Below are positions 11,461 to 23,475 of a stretch of 64,000 nucleotides of DNA, piece after piece. Source of the stretch: Parietaria judaica (lineage: Eukaryota; Streptophyta; Magnoliopsida; Rosales; Urticaceae); assembly GCA_954871525.1 (NCBI GenBank), contig OX940860.1:29110001-29174000 (forward strand). Reading direction: 5' to 3'. Below the pieces are notes generated by a model that saw nothing but the letters and a program-made list of their open reading frames with translations, made no database searches and was not told the origin of the DNA. Each line of letters begins with the position of its first letter. Position 1 is the first letter of the stretch. Both the position numbers and the translations under genes were made by a program.

Positions 11461-11937
11461 AGCCTGACCTTGCTCCAAACACAATTCCTACGATCAATTC
11501 CAAATTCGCACAAAGAAACGATCTTTTCAAGCTCGATCCCAAATTCGACCGGAAAGAAAACTTAACTAATTCGATTACTCAAAAATCGCTACTGAAGCGA
11601 TGAATTAGGGGAAACCCTAAAAATAAAAACTAAAATTGGAGATTTATTTATTTATTTTCCGAACCCGATATATATACATACATATATAAATATGATGAAA
11701 TCGAGGGGAAAATCGAATGCAAGGGAATGAAGAAACAACCTTTGAATGAGAATAAGAATGGGAGTGGAGGAGAAGAATCGGAGAGTGGGGCTAGGGTTAG
11801 GGATTCTGGACTGTCTTGTTCAAGGAAACTGAACAACACAACAACTTGCTTTCAGCTCCGAAGAGAGAGAGAGGGTTGGTGTGTTTGCTTTTATACAATT
11901 TCTTTATAAAAATAAAAATCATTTGGTGCTTTATTTA

Positions 11938-12281
11938 GGGTTAATAGCGGCTAAAGTAGCAAAACTTTCACCACTTGTGTTAATAAAGGTCCAAACTGAA
12001 TTAATATTAGTAGCCAAACACAACAAATGCGTGTCTAATACTAATTCCATCCACTCGTTAGACACGTCCGTTCGTATTGCCTTGTGTGCAGGACACCAAG
12101 AATTAGAGTTTGACACGTGGAAACGACATGGTAAGATACTAACGGACGTTAGAGCGGAGTGGATGGAATTGATATTGGACACACATTTGTCGTATTTGGA
12201 TACTATTACCGTTATTAATTAAGTTTGGATCTTTATTGGCACAGATAGTGAAAGATTGAATATTTTAGCCGCTATTATCCC
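11938..12281. mobile_element. MULE-type foldback MITE, divergent relative
   Basis: Starts GGGTTAATAGCGGC and ends GCCGCTATTATCCC, with long inverted arms containing 'attccatccact' / 'agtggatggaatt'. The flanks are degenerate 9-bp repeats ctttattta / ttctattta (7 of 9 match), consistent with an older MULE insertion. It shares the GGGTTAAT terminus and the style of the 2.0, 24.0 and 49.4 kb elements but differs internally. It lies about 480 bp upstream of the MUSTANG-like gene's start codon. Confidence 0.7.
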
Positions 12282-12549
12282 TTCTATTTACTATTTTATG
12301 AACTATATAAAGTAGTAGAAGTAATTTTAAGAAAAAAATTGTGTAAACCTAACAAGGAAAATTGCTCACACGAATAAACTTAACATGGAAAATTGCCAAA
12401 ATGGTAGCGCTCAAAATTTTGCATCCGTTTTCGATTTGTTAGTTTTGCATCCGTTTTTCGAATTATTCCGGTCTCAATATCGTTCTATATTTATTTTAAA
12501 AATAATTCGAGAAATTTAATTTATACCGGGATCTGCAACGAAATCTTTC

Positions 12550-13218
12550 GGTAGCGTTTGGTTAGCTGGTTCTGGAAACCAATTATAGAATTTGGTTTGG
12601 GAAATCAATATGAGAGTTCACTCTAGCAAATCAGTATGGGAGTTTGATTTTTGAAACAATATTTGATTAATCTTTTGTTAATTTGTGGTTGAATTAAAAT
12701 AAAAAAAATATAATAATTAAATCAACACAATTTATATTACTAAATAGAAAGCATGTTTAATTTGAAAGTAGTATATATTAATGCTATGCCTAAAAAATAT
12801 TTACATTAATAAAGAATATATATACGATTATTGTTACTCTAATTACATGTTTAATGTAATATGTAGTAAAAAAAAAAATTGAAACTCATATTGCAATTAA
12901 ATTAGTATTTAATAATATAAATATTAAGTACATTGGTTAATATTATAGTAATATAATTATAATATATATATATAATTTTAGTAATTTAATTATATGAGTT
13001 AATATTAATATATTTTTATGGTTGTATTTTGTCCCATTGGATTGAAGACCAAAAAATATAAAATAAGTTAAAGTTATTATTTGTTTTTTTTCATTAAAAT
13101 TTTAGTTGTCTGCGAAAACAGAGACAACAGGTAACTAAACGTGGTTTGCGAAACCAATATGACACTGTGAAACCAAAACTAGAAATTGATTTATGGGACC
13201 CAAACCAAACGCCTCTTA
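12550..13218. mobile_element. A+T-rich MITE-like element with GCGTTTGGTT ends
   Basis: The left end reads GTAGCGTTTGGTT and the right end, on the opposite strand, GAGGCGTTTGGTTTGGG. Internal pairs 'gaaaccaat' / 'attggtttc' extend the symmetry. The interior is very A+T-rich and non-coding. No confident target duplication was found, so the superfamily (PIF/Harbinger or hAT) is open. Confidence 0.5.
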
Positions 13219-13239
13219 AATTTCCTAATTTTTCTAACA

Positions 13240-13720
13240 TCCCTTAGCACTCGACCCTCGGAATCGCCTCCTCAACACTCGCACAACAAGCCTCGTACTG
13301 ATACCAACTTATCACAGAGCGTACTACCATCAACACGGCGAAAAGAGGAAGAACCACACTCCCTTAGGAGACAGGGCTCAAGACTTGCTAAAGTAAGAGT
13401 GATCTGGTTGGGCTTTGTAAGAATCTCAGCCCACCCAAATACTTGTACTTTTATACATTTTTGGGGACTCAAATCCTCTTTGCTGTATTTCTCCCCTCCC
13501 TTCTCTTTTTCGGCCTGATATACTCTCGCTTGAGGGCACACCTTGTATATTTCACCGGCATACCAAAGCCATAGCGTAACAACATGTCGAGTCGAGTAAG
13601 AACCTCGTTAACGGTCCAACCACCTAAATTTTTTGCATGTCGAGTCTCTTATATTTTTCATTGCATAATTCCGGACCTCACATTCCATCTATACCTTAAA
13701 ACATCGAGTTGCTCATAATC
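13240..13720 (-). mobile_element. Possible LTR-retrotransposon remnant
   Basis: The minus strand reads '...gataagTTGGTATCAG...' near 13300-13312, close to the TGGTATCAGAGC primer-binding site used by many plant retrotransposons. Leader-like sequence and a weak TATA-type stretch (ATGTATAAAAG) lie upstream near 13450. No coding domain and no borders were found, so this stays tentative. Confidence 0.25.
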
Positions 13721-15130
13721 AAGCGCAAGATTAGTCACATACGGAAGAAAACGAGTCAACAGTTTCATAATTCATTTGTTAAGGCGACATATCGTTTTGT
13801 AAAAATAGGATAGGATATTAAACAAACAATTATTGCTTAAAATTTGAAGTTTAATGAGTAACATGCGAAGATGGAAATTTTATGGTTCCCGATTTCGATG
13901 GATTGATTTTACAGGTATAAAGACAGTTATTTAGTAAACGAGTTTACCAACTACTTACTTTAACGAGTGATTACTTACAGATAACTAATTTAATATTTAC
14001 TTAATATTACATTTTAATATCCATTATTCTATAACAATATTAAGCACAATATATAATCATAATTCGTGAAATGCATAGTACATAGGTTTTTTCTTTTATA
14101 AATTTCCATGAAAGCGGTAAACCCCAAGAACTCAAACATACACTCAGTTATATTCGTAATTAAAAATCAACCTAAATTACTGAATTTAGATATAAATTAA
14201 AGTTTATAGTAGCTTTACATTGTCTCTCAAAGTGAAGCTGAATAAGTCTTATTTGAAATTTCAGCTGATTGAATCGAACATTTACACTTACAACATAACT
14301 ACAGTCAACGGATAAGTTCTAGAAACTAAAAAAAAGAGAGACAATCAACGATGATGGAGATCGGTCTGCTGACGTGGCCATGGCCTTGATGGTACCGAAA
14401 CCATTCAAAGTAGCCATGGAAGAAGGATTATTGCAGAGAACGGAAAAGATTCCTCCTTTGCCTCGTTGAGCTACAATCAATGACACACATCTTTACCTCT
14501 CAAACGCACTATATTATAGTCTATCATCTTTCCAATCTAGGATGTCATTTGCATTCTTATATTAGCGGTAAAAGTACCATTTTTTTACGGAAGTTGGGCT
14601 AAATTCCACGCTACTATCGTAGTATTTGCACGTGACTGCAATTTTTGAATAAAACAAGACCCGGCATATCCATAACACAGCTGATATTCACTCTTTTAGA
14701 AGCGCAAGCGGCAAAAATACCCGTAAGTTTAGTGAAAGTGAGTGTATTTCAGTTTTTATTTTTTCACAACGTATATTCTTAATGTATTAAAAAATATAAA
14801 TCTTAAGTACAAGTAGAAGAGATGTACTCATCGAGTACATGGGATTAACATTTTTTACAACATTAGAATATAAGCCGTGACAAAAATAAAATGCCACCAC
14901 TTTCACCTATATTTTTATCGCAAATCTTCCTTTATTTCTTTTGGGCTCGACTCTAAAAGAGTAAATTTCAGCTTTTGCAAGGATACCCATTAAGAAAAAA
15001 ACCAACTAGGCACATGGAATTTTGAATTTTGACACCAAGAGGTATTTTTGGTGCAAATTTCCCAAAAATACAAAGCTATGAGAAATAAATACACTCACTT
15101 CACTTGTAATGTTGAGCAGAAGATACCTGA
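13720..15130. other. Intergenic, no gene seen
   Basis: A+T-rich spacer. A CG-richer island at about 14345-14475 has a short minus-strand open stretch but no recognised domain or splice context. The gypsy-, MULE- or hAT-type termini found elsewhere in the window are absent. Confidence 0.45.
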
Positions 15131-16513
15131 TTACTTATTGAGAAGGCTGCAAGTGAAGCCTTGTGCTACAAGCTGGTTCACCGCGTCCCTGAATCGGATA
15201 TAATCCTCCACTCTGTTGTACACCTGATGTGAAATCCGGGCATACCCCGTTACGGAGCCGACCTCTCCGTTCGTCGGAGCCCGGTAGTATATCGGAACCT
15301 CCACCGAGAACTTCTTCCTGAAATGCGTCCTCAGCTTCAGCGTGTCCTTCTCGCTCTCGATCCCCAAGCACGCTGGCAATCCGATCATGATCATGCTCGC
15401 GCACATCTCCGGTGGAGAGCCGAGCTCCGTGCCCCAAGAACTCGCCAGCATTTTACCCATTTTGACTACTTGCTCGTGATTTCTCTGTTTGATTCCTTCG
15501 ATCCCGTCTTCGAACCGGTTCACGAAATCCAAAACCGACGGCACGACTAATTGAGGGCTGTAATCCCTCGTCCCTATCCACGCGCTCTCGATCGCTAATC
15601 CGTTTCCGTACTCGTGAGAGACCACGGGATGGTGCAAGTCTGACACCGTCTCCGATCGCCGGCAGTAAAGCAGGGCGATCGACGGCGGACAGAAGAACCA
15701 CTTGTGCAGATTGCTCGCGTAGTAATCGGCTCCGATTTCCTGCATATCCACCTTGGTACACCCGATTCCGTGGGCTGCGTCGATGAAGACCCGCTCCACA
15801 CCTTCCTCGCGGCAAATTCTAACCAATTCCTTCACCGGAATCACCACGCACGGCATCGATGTGACGTGATCAATCACGGCGAGGCGGATCTTCCTCCCGG
15901 CGGCGTTCCCCTCGGCCAGCGCCTTGCGAAACTCGGAAACTATCTCTTCGCTGGATTTCACAGGGAAAGGGAGGGGTACCTCGATGACATGCCCGCCGGC
16001 ACGCGTGATGTACGCCTCGGCGGACTTCTTGACAGAGCCGTACGCGTAGTGCAGCATCACTACGGCGTCCCCCGCCCCGAACCGGCCCTCGGAGAAGCCA
16101 CGCGCGAAGTGCTGCAGCACGATGGCCGCCGCGGTGGTGGCGTTGTCGACAATCGCGACCTCGTCGGCGTGCTCGGCGTTGATCAGCTCCTTAATTATAG
16201 CTCTGGATCGGGAAATCCCGTCCTTGAGCTCGTTGAAATAGAAATCGTCGGGCTGCGCGAGGAATCTGATCTGCCAAGCTCGCTGGGCCTCAATGACCGA
16301 GCTAGGGCAGCATCCGAAGCTTCCATTGTTGATGCGAGCCACGGATTGGTCGTGGTGCGAGAATTCCGATCGGAGCTCGGCGTCGGAAATGGAGTTCTCC
16401 GGGGGCGAGAGCCGCGGTTTCTTGGGCTTGACGAGGTCGCCGTTGAGCGCGTGGTCGTTGTTGCAGTGGTTGTGGTTGTGATTGTGATGATCGGGTTCGG
16501 GTGAGGAAGCCAT
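15131..16513 (-). CDS. LCD: PLP-dependent L-cysteine desulfhydrase-type enzyme (class V aminotransferase fold)
   Basis: An intact intronless frame of 460 aa. The class V aminotransferase (NifS/isopenicillin-epimerase-like) fold is seen from about residue 55 on. The predicted PLP Schiff-base lysine is K271 in SNLHKWFF. The cofactor-binding Asp and His lie in VFIDAAHG (about 242-249), and a further conserved motif is LAVIDHVTSMP (about 211-221). The closest family I recognise is the plant L-cysteine desulfhydrase (Arabidopsis LCD type), which releases H2S, pyruvate and ammonia from cysteine. The His/Asn-rich N-terminus (HHNHNHNH) followed by a KPKKPRL basic patch could be a nuclear or flexible leader. 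Epimerase or lyase activity on another substrate cannot be excluded from sequence alone. Confidence 0.88.
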   Translation of the reverse strand: MASSPEPDHHNHNHNHCNNDHALNGDLVKPKKPRLSPPENSISDAELRSEFSHHDQSVARINNGSFGCCPSSVIEAQRAWQIRFLAQPDDFYFNELKDGISRSRAIIKELINAEHADEVAIVDNATTAAAIVLQHFARGFSEGRFGAGDAVVMLHYAYGSVKKSAEAYITRAGGHVIEVPLPFPVKSSEEIVSEFRKALAEGNAAGRKIRLAVIDHVTSMPCVVIPVKELVRICREEGVERVFIDAAHGIGCTKVDMQEIGADYYASNLHKWFFCPPSIALLYCRRSETVSDLHHPVVSHEYGNGLAIESAWIGTRDYSPQLVVPSVLDFVNRFEDGIEGIKQRNHEQVVKMGKMLASSWGTELGSPPEMCASMIMIGLPACLGIESEKDTLKLRTHFRKKFSVEVPIYYRAPTNGEVGSVTGYARISHQVYNRVEDYIRFRDAVNQLVAQGFTCSLLNK

Positions 16514-16648
16514 GGGAGAGGGTTAGGGTTCGATGAAGAAGATGAGGATGACAAACATTAGAGGAGAGAGAAATACATCTATATATTTACATAAGATTGT
16601 AATATGTTGGACATACAAATTGGTGATCAAATTAGTGCTCTTTTTTAA

Positions 16649-16687
16649 CATTCCATTCCATTCCATTCCATTCAATTCAATTCAATT
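16649..16687. repeat. Pentanucleotide microsatellite (TTCCA/TTCAA)
   Basis: Four ATTCC units are followed by three ATTCA units about 140 bp upstream of the desulfhydrase start codon, so it may lie in that gene's promoter. Such tracts are commonly length-variable. Confidence 0.85.
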
Positions 16688-17645
16688 TTATTTTCTGATT
16701 TGCTATTTTGGTTGTTTTATTTTTCTTTAACTAAAATTAGAATTTTGAGGATAAAAAGAGTGAAAGAAAAGTGAGAAACATTTGGAGTTTTTGGACATTA
16801 ATGAAAGAATTGGCTGAAAGACCTGAGATGTCGTTTCGTTCCCTACTCTCGTTATGTCCTGTACTTTCTTTTATATTTATTTTTCGCCCTAATAAATACA
16901 AATTGCGAGTTTTCATTTATTTTTTATCCAATATTTTACAAAATTACTAATTTGCCCTTTAGTAGTTGAGCTGTTTATTTTTATTACATTTTCTTTTAGG
17001 TTTTTTTTTTTCCGAACATATTCTCGCTTCTTCTCCGTGATTACTTCACTTCGACGCTTTCTATTTCCCAAGATCCTCTCTTCCGACTCCAAACGTTTTT
17101 CTCTTCTCCATCGTACTCCTCGTTCTTCTGTACTGTTCATTCTGGTTCGACAACGACTTCGAGCAATGAGACTTTCTTCTCTTTGCTTTCCCGGCGAAGG
17201 ACGATCCTTTCAGCAACGAGTTTCTCCGATCATCGTCTTCATCCTCCCCAAAGTCACATAAATGGAGGTAAATGTTTATTCTTAAAGAAACATATGCTTT
17301 GCGAACTGTTTTGACTCGTAATGATGTTAGGGTTTACTTTTTTTTACATGCAATATACTATATTGTGTGGTTTACGAAGAAGAACGAGTGTAGGGTTGGT
17401 TTTGTACCTATTACAGCAATACCGCTATCTATTTACGCGTTCACAGAATACCGCTAGCAGTTCGCCGTTGGTCCGAATATACTGCATTACCGCTAGCTAT
17501 CTATTTGCACCCCACTGTATATTATCGATAGCGGTTTACCGTTGCTCCCTATATACTGCATTACCGCTATGTATAATAGAAACTAATCAAGTTATGATTT
17601 ATTTTTTCGCGGAAATAGCTAAATACTATCCTCCGGCCGGATGAG

Positions 17646-19582
17646 TTGTACGACTGTGAGGTCATCACTGAAGAAGCAAACTTCTTAACGATCACAAATA
17701 TCATTAAGGAGAACCTGACAGTGGGAGAGGAAGAGTGGTTCCGACGCACACAATTTGGGCCTCTATTAGATGTCCCCATCCACTACGAGTACTTTCCCCA
17801 ACTGTTGTGGAATTTGTTTTCGGGAAGCACTACACATCAAGAGCCATTTGAGCTGTGGATGTTGGTGAACAATGTCCCATTACGATACGGGGTTCGAGAA
17901 TTCGCCATCATCACCGGGCTGAATCGCGGACCCGAGCCGGACCTTGAAGCTATTGTTGGACGAGGCTTTGAAAATAATGAGGCATTCAAACAACGGATGT
18001 GGCCAGATGCAGGCTCTTCGGTCACATTAGGAATGCTGGTGTCCAAATTAGATAACAGTTGTAGAGGGCGATTTTCACCACCCTTTTCCAGTTACAAAGA
18101 TAATCACCAAATAACAAATAAACAACAATAATTGATGAATATCTCTGTTTTATTATATTTTTCGAAACGAGCTCGATTTTCTTCCGTTGAATAGCTGGAC
18201 AGATGAAGGATCATGAGCATCAATTTTCAATATTTCCTTAGCCTTCCCTATTACAAGTTTTCTTTCTCTCTCTCAGGGCTTTTTTTCTCTATTTTTCCGA
18301 ACATTTACAAATGAGGCTTATCTTGCCTTTTATAGAGTTTACAATGCCTTCCCTTCGCATCTTTCCCGCCTTTTTCTCTTTAATCATTCACTCTCTGGCG
18401 TGATTTGAGGGCAACATGGTTAATCTTTGCTTTATGTCACTTCCGAGCAGGCTGCCGTTATGGGTAGGTGCGCCTCATTAAATGCGCATCTCCTCAACTG
18501 TCATTCGGCTCTGCAAGCCTCGTCGCTGGTGTTCTCATCGAGTGAGTAGGTCGGCTTCAATAAATGCACATCTCGTCAATGGTCATTCGACCCTGCACAA
18601 TCATCATGACGAAATTCCTCGTCGGGTGTGATGGGACGCTTCGTCGCAACTTGCTCTTGCGTGGCTGCGTCTCCTCGTGGATGAACCTCCTCGGGGGCAT
18701 TCTTCCTCGGGGATGTTCCTCCTCGGGAATAATTCCCCCCGGGTGACGAACTTCCTCCCCTCCCCTCCTGTCGTTTATGGACCAAACGACACGAGTTGTG
18801 TTGAGGATGGATTTGACCAAATCCGACCTTAACAACAGTCATCTTCATCCGATTGTGAGCAGCGACGACAAGAGAAGGTTGACATGACTCTGCTTCGTCT
18901 TCGGAGTGTTGTTACCCCATCCTGGTGAAACTAGTTTGCCTAGGGAATTCTTGTTCTTGGTGGAGGACCTTGACGTATTCGTTCAATATCCTTGGGGCCG
19001 ACAATCATTCATGTTATCGGCACAGATTCTCCGGAAGAAAGCACTTAAGGAGTTGCGAAACAACATCCCTAGACAACGAGCAACAGGGCCACCGCGGATC
19101 ACAATGATGGGGTTTCCGGGGTTCATAGACCCGCTACTGGTATATATGTAATGGTTTTAAGTTATTTATTTACAATCGACATCTTATGTGCGATTTTGCA
19201 TGTTAACTTCATGGAGATTTTTGCATACGAGTGTTTGCCTGGTCTGGCACATGTCTTGGCGGACCCACGAGAGTCGGAGGAGGCACCTCGTATGTGCAAA
19301 TGGACAACGCGGTCAGTCGGGAATATCGATCTTCACCGCCTGTCAATTTGAAACGCTATTTTGCATGGAGCGGATCCGATGGTTGGTTGCTCTATTACAA
19401 ATCCTTCAATATCAACTATTATTTGAGAAAATAACTATACTCTTTAATTTACAGGGACAATTGAGTGTTCTCATTCCTACGGAGATGGAAGCTGCGTTGC
19501 CGCATATAAACTCCCTAGATCATCCCCTTGTTCGTCGACCCCCCAATGTTAGAGATGCTCGTGCAAGCATTGGAACGTGGTG
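17646..19582 (+). pseudogene. DUF1985 (Ulp1-type MULE cargo) gene remnant
   Basis: The first segment (17646 to about 18059) encodes DUF1985-like sequence with LPLRYGVREFAIITGLN-type spacing ('NVPLRYGVREFAIITGLN'). It is cut by a solo LTR at 18060-18834. Removing the LTR and one TSD copy resumes the same frame (HPIVSSDDKRRLT), broken only by one TGA before LCFVFGVLLP, then FLVEDLDVFVQYPWGRQSF (about 18955-19010), the strongest DUF1985 motif. Later segments carry FAYECLPGLAHVLADPRES (about 19222-19280) and CKWTTRSVGNIDLHRL. The expected C-terminal C48/Ulp1 peptidase (His-Asp-Cys) is not seen. Non-functional because of the LTR, the stop and the missing C-terminus. Confidence 0.72.
18060..18834 (-). 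mobile_element. Solo LTR (gypsy-like) inserted in the DUF1985 remnant
   Basis: A 775-bp block with TGTAG...TTAACA ends on +, i.e. TGTTAAGGTCGG...CTCTACA on the minus strand. It is flanked by a perfect 5-bp duplication acagt (18055-18059 and 18835-18839). The minus strand has a TATA box (CTATAAAAGG, near 18335) followed by leader-like sequence, so it is an LTR in minus orientation. No internal region or second LTR is present, so it is a solo LTR left by unequal recombination. The excision frame check in the host DUF1985 gene confirms both borders. Confidence 0.88.
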
Positions 19583-20307
19583 AAAAGATCGTCCAGCGAC
19601 CGTAGGATCGTGTATTTAAACTATATTTTGATTCCCGCTAGTAGTATTTAAATTCCTGCTAGTAGTATTTTAATTCCCGCAACATTGTTGTTATTACCGC
19701 TAGTAAATTTGTTATTATCGCTATAGACGTTGTGCTACCGCTATCAATATTCAGTGTAAATTAAATATAGCGGTATACATATACATATAAAATACGAATA
19801 TGTATGCTTGGATAAATGACAATATCGTGCAGGATAACGAGTTTACTTCTCCCGCGCTATTTTCTCGTTCTCCTTTCCTTTTCGCCTTCTTGGATGGGAT
19901 AAATATTAAAATTAATGACGAGCATATATGGCGGTATAAATGTAAAAATTATATAGCGGTTTAGCAGTAAACTGATGAGGAAATATGGTGGTATAGAGAT
20001 TATATGAAGTATTAATGAGAAAAATTGTAAGATAAATAAGCAGTTTATAATAAGCAGATAAAAAAAGATAATATTAAAAAGTCAACATACAGACACCTCG
20101 CCATTAAAAAAAACATACAGACACCTCAAACAAAAACATCCAAACTAAAAGCTGCTATGGAATCCAACAACAAACTGTGTGCGTAGAACTTCGCCAGAGT
20201 GCCCCTCGCCAAGATCATCGATTCTCTACGATTACGATGTATGAAAAGCTCCTGAACGAGAGTGTCGTGGTAAATTATGAAGAACCTATCAGTGGTTTCC
20301 CTATCAG

Positions 20308-21660
20308 TTTAATTGCTATATGTATAACTATAGCGGTAACCCACAGTTACTAGCGGTAACTTGGCTATAAGATAGCGGGACTACGAGTTGTATCTTGGAT
20401 TAGTGTGCCAGTCATTCGCCTTCAAATATGTCGTTATATTTACTAGGACCATTAATTTGGTGGTTTTGTATCAAATCGAAGCGTCAGGTTTCAAAGGAAT
20501 AAATGTATGTCTCTCGAGTGTTCCGCTAGAAACAATAAATGTATGCATTCAATTGTCTACTAGCATTTTATATATATATAAATTGTCTATCATATATATT
20601 ATTTGCCTAACTATTTATTCTCAAAAACGTGAAACTATACACTAAATAATTGATAAGGAAAAAAAATTAAAATTATTTACTTAAAACCAAATACCGCTAC
20701 GTGTGTAACCATAGCGGCATCCCGCAGTACCTAGCGGTAACTTGGAAAGAAGATATCGGGAATGCGCGTTGTATCTTGGATCAGTGTGTCACTCGTTTAT
20801 CTACTACTATTTAAGGGTTTGGGAGCGAATATAAACTCATTTTATCAAATGTATTATATATTGTTCGCCGATGGGTGTAAAATGATCAAGACCATAGGTA
20901 TCAAACACATAAGCTCCTTCTTAGTCTACACGCATTAAGCTTATCAATGTTGTGTTCTATGCAATTGTCTATCATATATATTATTTTCCTAACTATTTAT
21001 TCTCAAACACGTGAAACTATGCACGAAATTAATTAATAAGGAAAACAAATTAAAATTATTTACTTAAAACAAAATACCGCTATGTGTGTAACCATAGAGG
21101 TATCCCGAAGTACCTAGCGGTAACTTGGAAAGAAGATATCGGGACTGCGCATTGTATCTTGGATTAGTGTGTCACTCGTTTATCTACTATTATTTAAGGG
21201 TTTGGGAGTGAATATAAACTCATTTTATCAAATGTATTATATATTGTTCGCCGATGGGTGTAAAATGATCAAGACCATATATATCAAACACATAAGCTCC
21301 TTCTTAGTATACACTCATTAAGACTATCAATGTTGTGTTATATGCAATTGTCTATCATATATATTATTTTCCTAACTATTTATTGTCAAACACGTGAAAC
21401 TATGCACGAAATTAACTAATAAGAAAAAAAATTAAAATTATTTACTTAAAACCAAATACCGCTACGTATGTAACCATAGCGGTATCACGCAGTACCTAGC
21501 GGTAACTTGGAAAGAAGATAGCGGGGCTGCGCGTTGTATCTTGGATTAGTGTGTCACTCGTTGATCTTCTACTATTTAAGGGTTTGGGAGCGAATATAAA
21601 CTTATTTTATCAAATGTATTATATTGTTCGCCGATGTGTGTAAAATGATCACTCGTTTAT
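20308..21660. repeat. Tandem array, about 382-bp period, 3.5 copies
   Basis: Copies begin at ATACCGCTA near 20691, 21074 and 21455, with a diverged partial copy before (about 20308) and a truncated end near 21660. Each unit holds an ATACCGCTA...TAGCGGTA pair, 'cttggaaagaagat', 'ctatttaagggtttggga' and 'gttcgccgatg'. Units are about 90% alike by eye. No open frame runs through them. Confidence 0.85.
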
Positions 21661-22329
21661 CTTCTTGAAGGAATGCTCGAACACCTGTTCCTTCTCCCAG
21701 AAAACTGCCCCCAATGCGGTGTGCGGTTTTATCTCGTACAACGGACCTCCGACTCGCATCAGACCGCATACTTTCAAAACTTCATCGTTAGTAGGTAGCC
21801 GACCCCGCCAACAGAAGTGCACCACACCAACTGCTGGTAACGGGCCTCATTTGGCGCCGGGAGGACTCCATATCGGCATTGTTGATGGAGTTGGCCATGA
21901 GAGAATATGAGTAAGTATTAGAGATTGAGTCAATCAGGCTTTCACGATAACCCATTATGAAGGAACTTCCATAACTGTCAGTTGTAACGTATGTGCATAA
22001 TTTGAAAATGGAAGGTCGCTCGCTCGGTAACAAGCGTAATTCTCGGTAATAGCAGTAATAATTAATTATCCGTTACGCATTCAGTTAATGAAAGGTTCAG
22101 TTTCCATAAAAAAAAACATGAGACATCAAACCCCCGACCATACGAAGCACCTCGTCCCACATATGAGCATCTACATTGTATATCCACTTTCCTCAACAAC
22201 TGACGTTCACCAAGACATAGGCATCAAGAAAATGAAAACGACTCAACCTGAAATTCAAATACCTTAACATTATACGATACCGTTATAATTATTATTACCA
22301 CGATACATATTACCGCTACGTTATACACA

Positions 22330-22711
22330 ATGTTAAGTAGCGGTTACATATGGTGTCTACTTCAGCAGATACTTTTTTCACTAGCTCGACGTACAGCTGT
22401 TTCAACCTTGACGGTCTATCTGGTGTCCAAATATATGATTCGAAGTCAGGTTCATCAACAATGGCTATTGGCTGAGTACTGTGATCAACTGGATAATAAG
22501 TTACCGTCAAATTAAATTGTCGGACAATATCAAATTTGTTATACAACAACTCCTTCAAATAAGAAATGTTGTTTAAAGCAGACTTTTCAACGGTTAAAGC
22601 AGTTGCAGTATCACTTATTCACTCCCACAACCACTTGTAAGAATATCTATCGAAAATCCACTCTCCGCCAACACTGACAATCAAAAGGTAATAATCCATC
22701 CTGCAAATGGA
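22330..22711 (-). pseudogene. N-terminal fragment of a MULE transposase
   Basis: On the minus strand an ATG (MDYYLLIVSVGGEW) directly follows a TTTGCAG acceptor at about 22701. It is followed by one in-frame stop, then LKELLYNKFDIVRQFNLTV and ESYIWTPDRPSRLKQLYVEL, which resemble the N-terminal part of plant Mutator-like transposases (the stretch before the MuDR zinc-binding domain). The frame dies near 22316. The DDE catalytic domain, SWIM finger and knuckle are all absent nearby. Further short minus-strand frames at 21788-22033 may be scrambled leftovers. Identification rests on recall of the family. Confidence 0.5.
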
Positions 22712-22794
22712 AAAATACTTCAATCTTAAATTAAACTGCTATAGGCTTATATGATACAACTATATTATAACGTTTTGTAGCGGTAAGTTTGCAA

Positions 22795-23475
22795 CCGAGT
22801 TTATACTTAAGAATTCATAGAGTACGAACTAAATTCGGCCTACAGATCACGGTACCGCTACATAACATATTCATAGCGCATAATTTATCAAAAATTGAAA
22901 ACAACAATAAAATTACTTGATTACAGTGGCTAAACTTAGTTTATATTTTAAGGATTCATAGAGTACATTCGGCCTACAGATCTCGGTACCGATACATAAA
23001 ATATTCGTACCGCTATCTTTTGTTCATAAATTTAAAACTGTAATAAAATTACTTGATTACATTTGGCTAACATTAGTTTATATTTTAAGGATTCATAGAG
23101 TACATTCGGCCGACAGATCTCGGTACCAATACATAAGATATTCATACCGCTATATTTTTTTTTCCAGAAATTGAAAACAATAATAAAATTACTTTATTAC
23201 ACTGGGCTAACCTTACCTTATATTTTAAGGATCCATAGAGTACATTCGGCCTACAGATCTCGGTACCGCTACATAAGATATTCATACCGCTATATTTTGT
23301 CCAAAAATTGAAAACAATAATAAAATTATTTTATTACACCGGGCTAACCCTACCTTATATTTTAAGGATCCATAGAGTACATTCGACCTACAGATCTCGG
23401 TACCGCTACATAATATATCCATACCGCTATTTATCCAGAAATTGAAAACAATAATAAAATTACTTGATTACACAC
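22795..23475. repeat. Tandem array, about 137-bp period, five copies
   Basis: GGTACC (in 'tcggtaccgctacata') recurs at 22851, 22985, 23122, 23262 and 23399, a spacing of 134-140 bp. Each unit pairs GGTACCGCTA with ATACCGCTA about 25 bp later and contains 'aggattcatagagtac' and 'aataaaattactt'. The array sits in what would be the leader intron of the minus-strand transposase remnant. Confidence 0.88.

Noticed and set aside
15704..16504. 266-codon plus-strand open frame opposite the desulfhydrase gene
   Set aside because: It is the antisense of a CG-rich coding region with a confident PLP-enzyme frame on the other strand, and shows no domain of its own.
18557..18835. 92-codon minus frame rich in Pro/Arg/Glu
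   Set aside because: Lies entirely within the U3 of the solo LTR and ends at its border.
22795..23475. CRISPR-like array
   Set aside because: Direct tandem repeat of about 137 bp without short repeats and unique spacers, in plant nuclear DNA.
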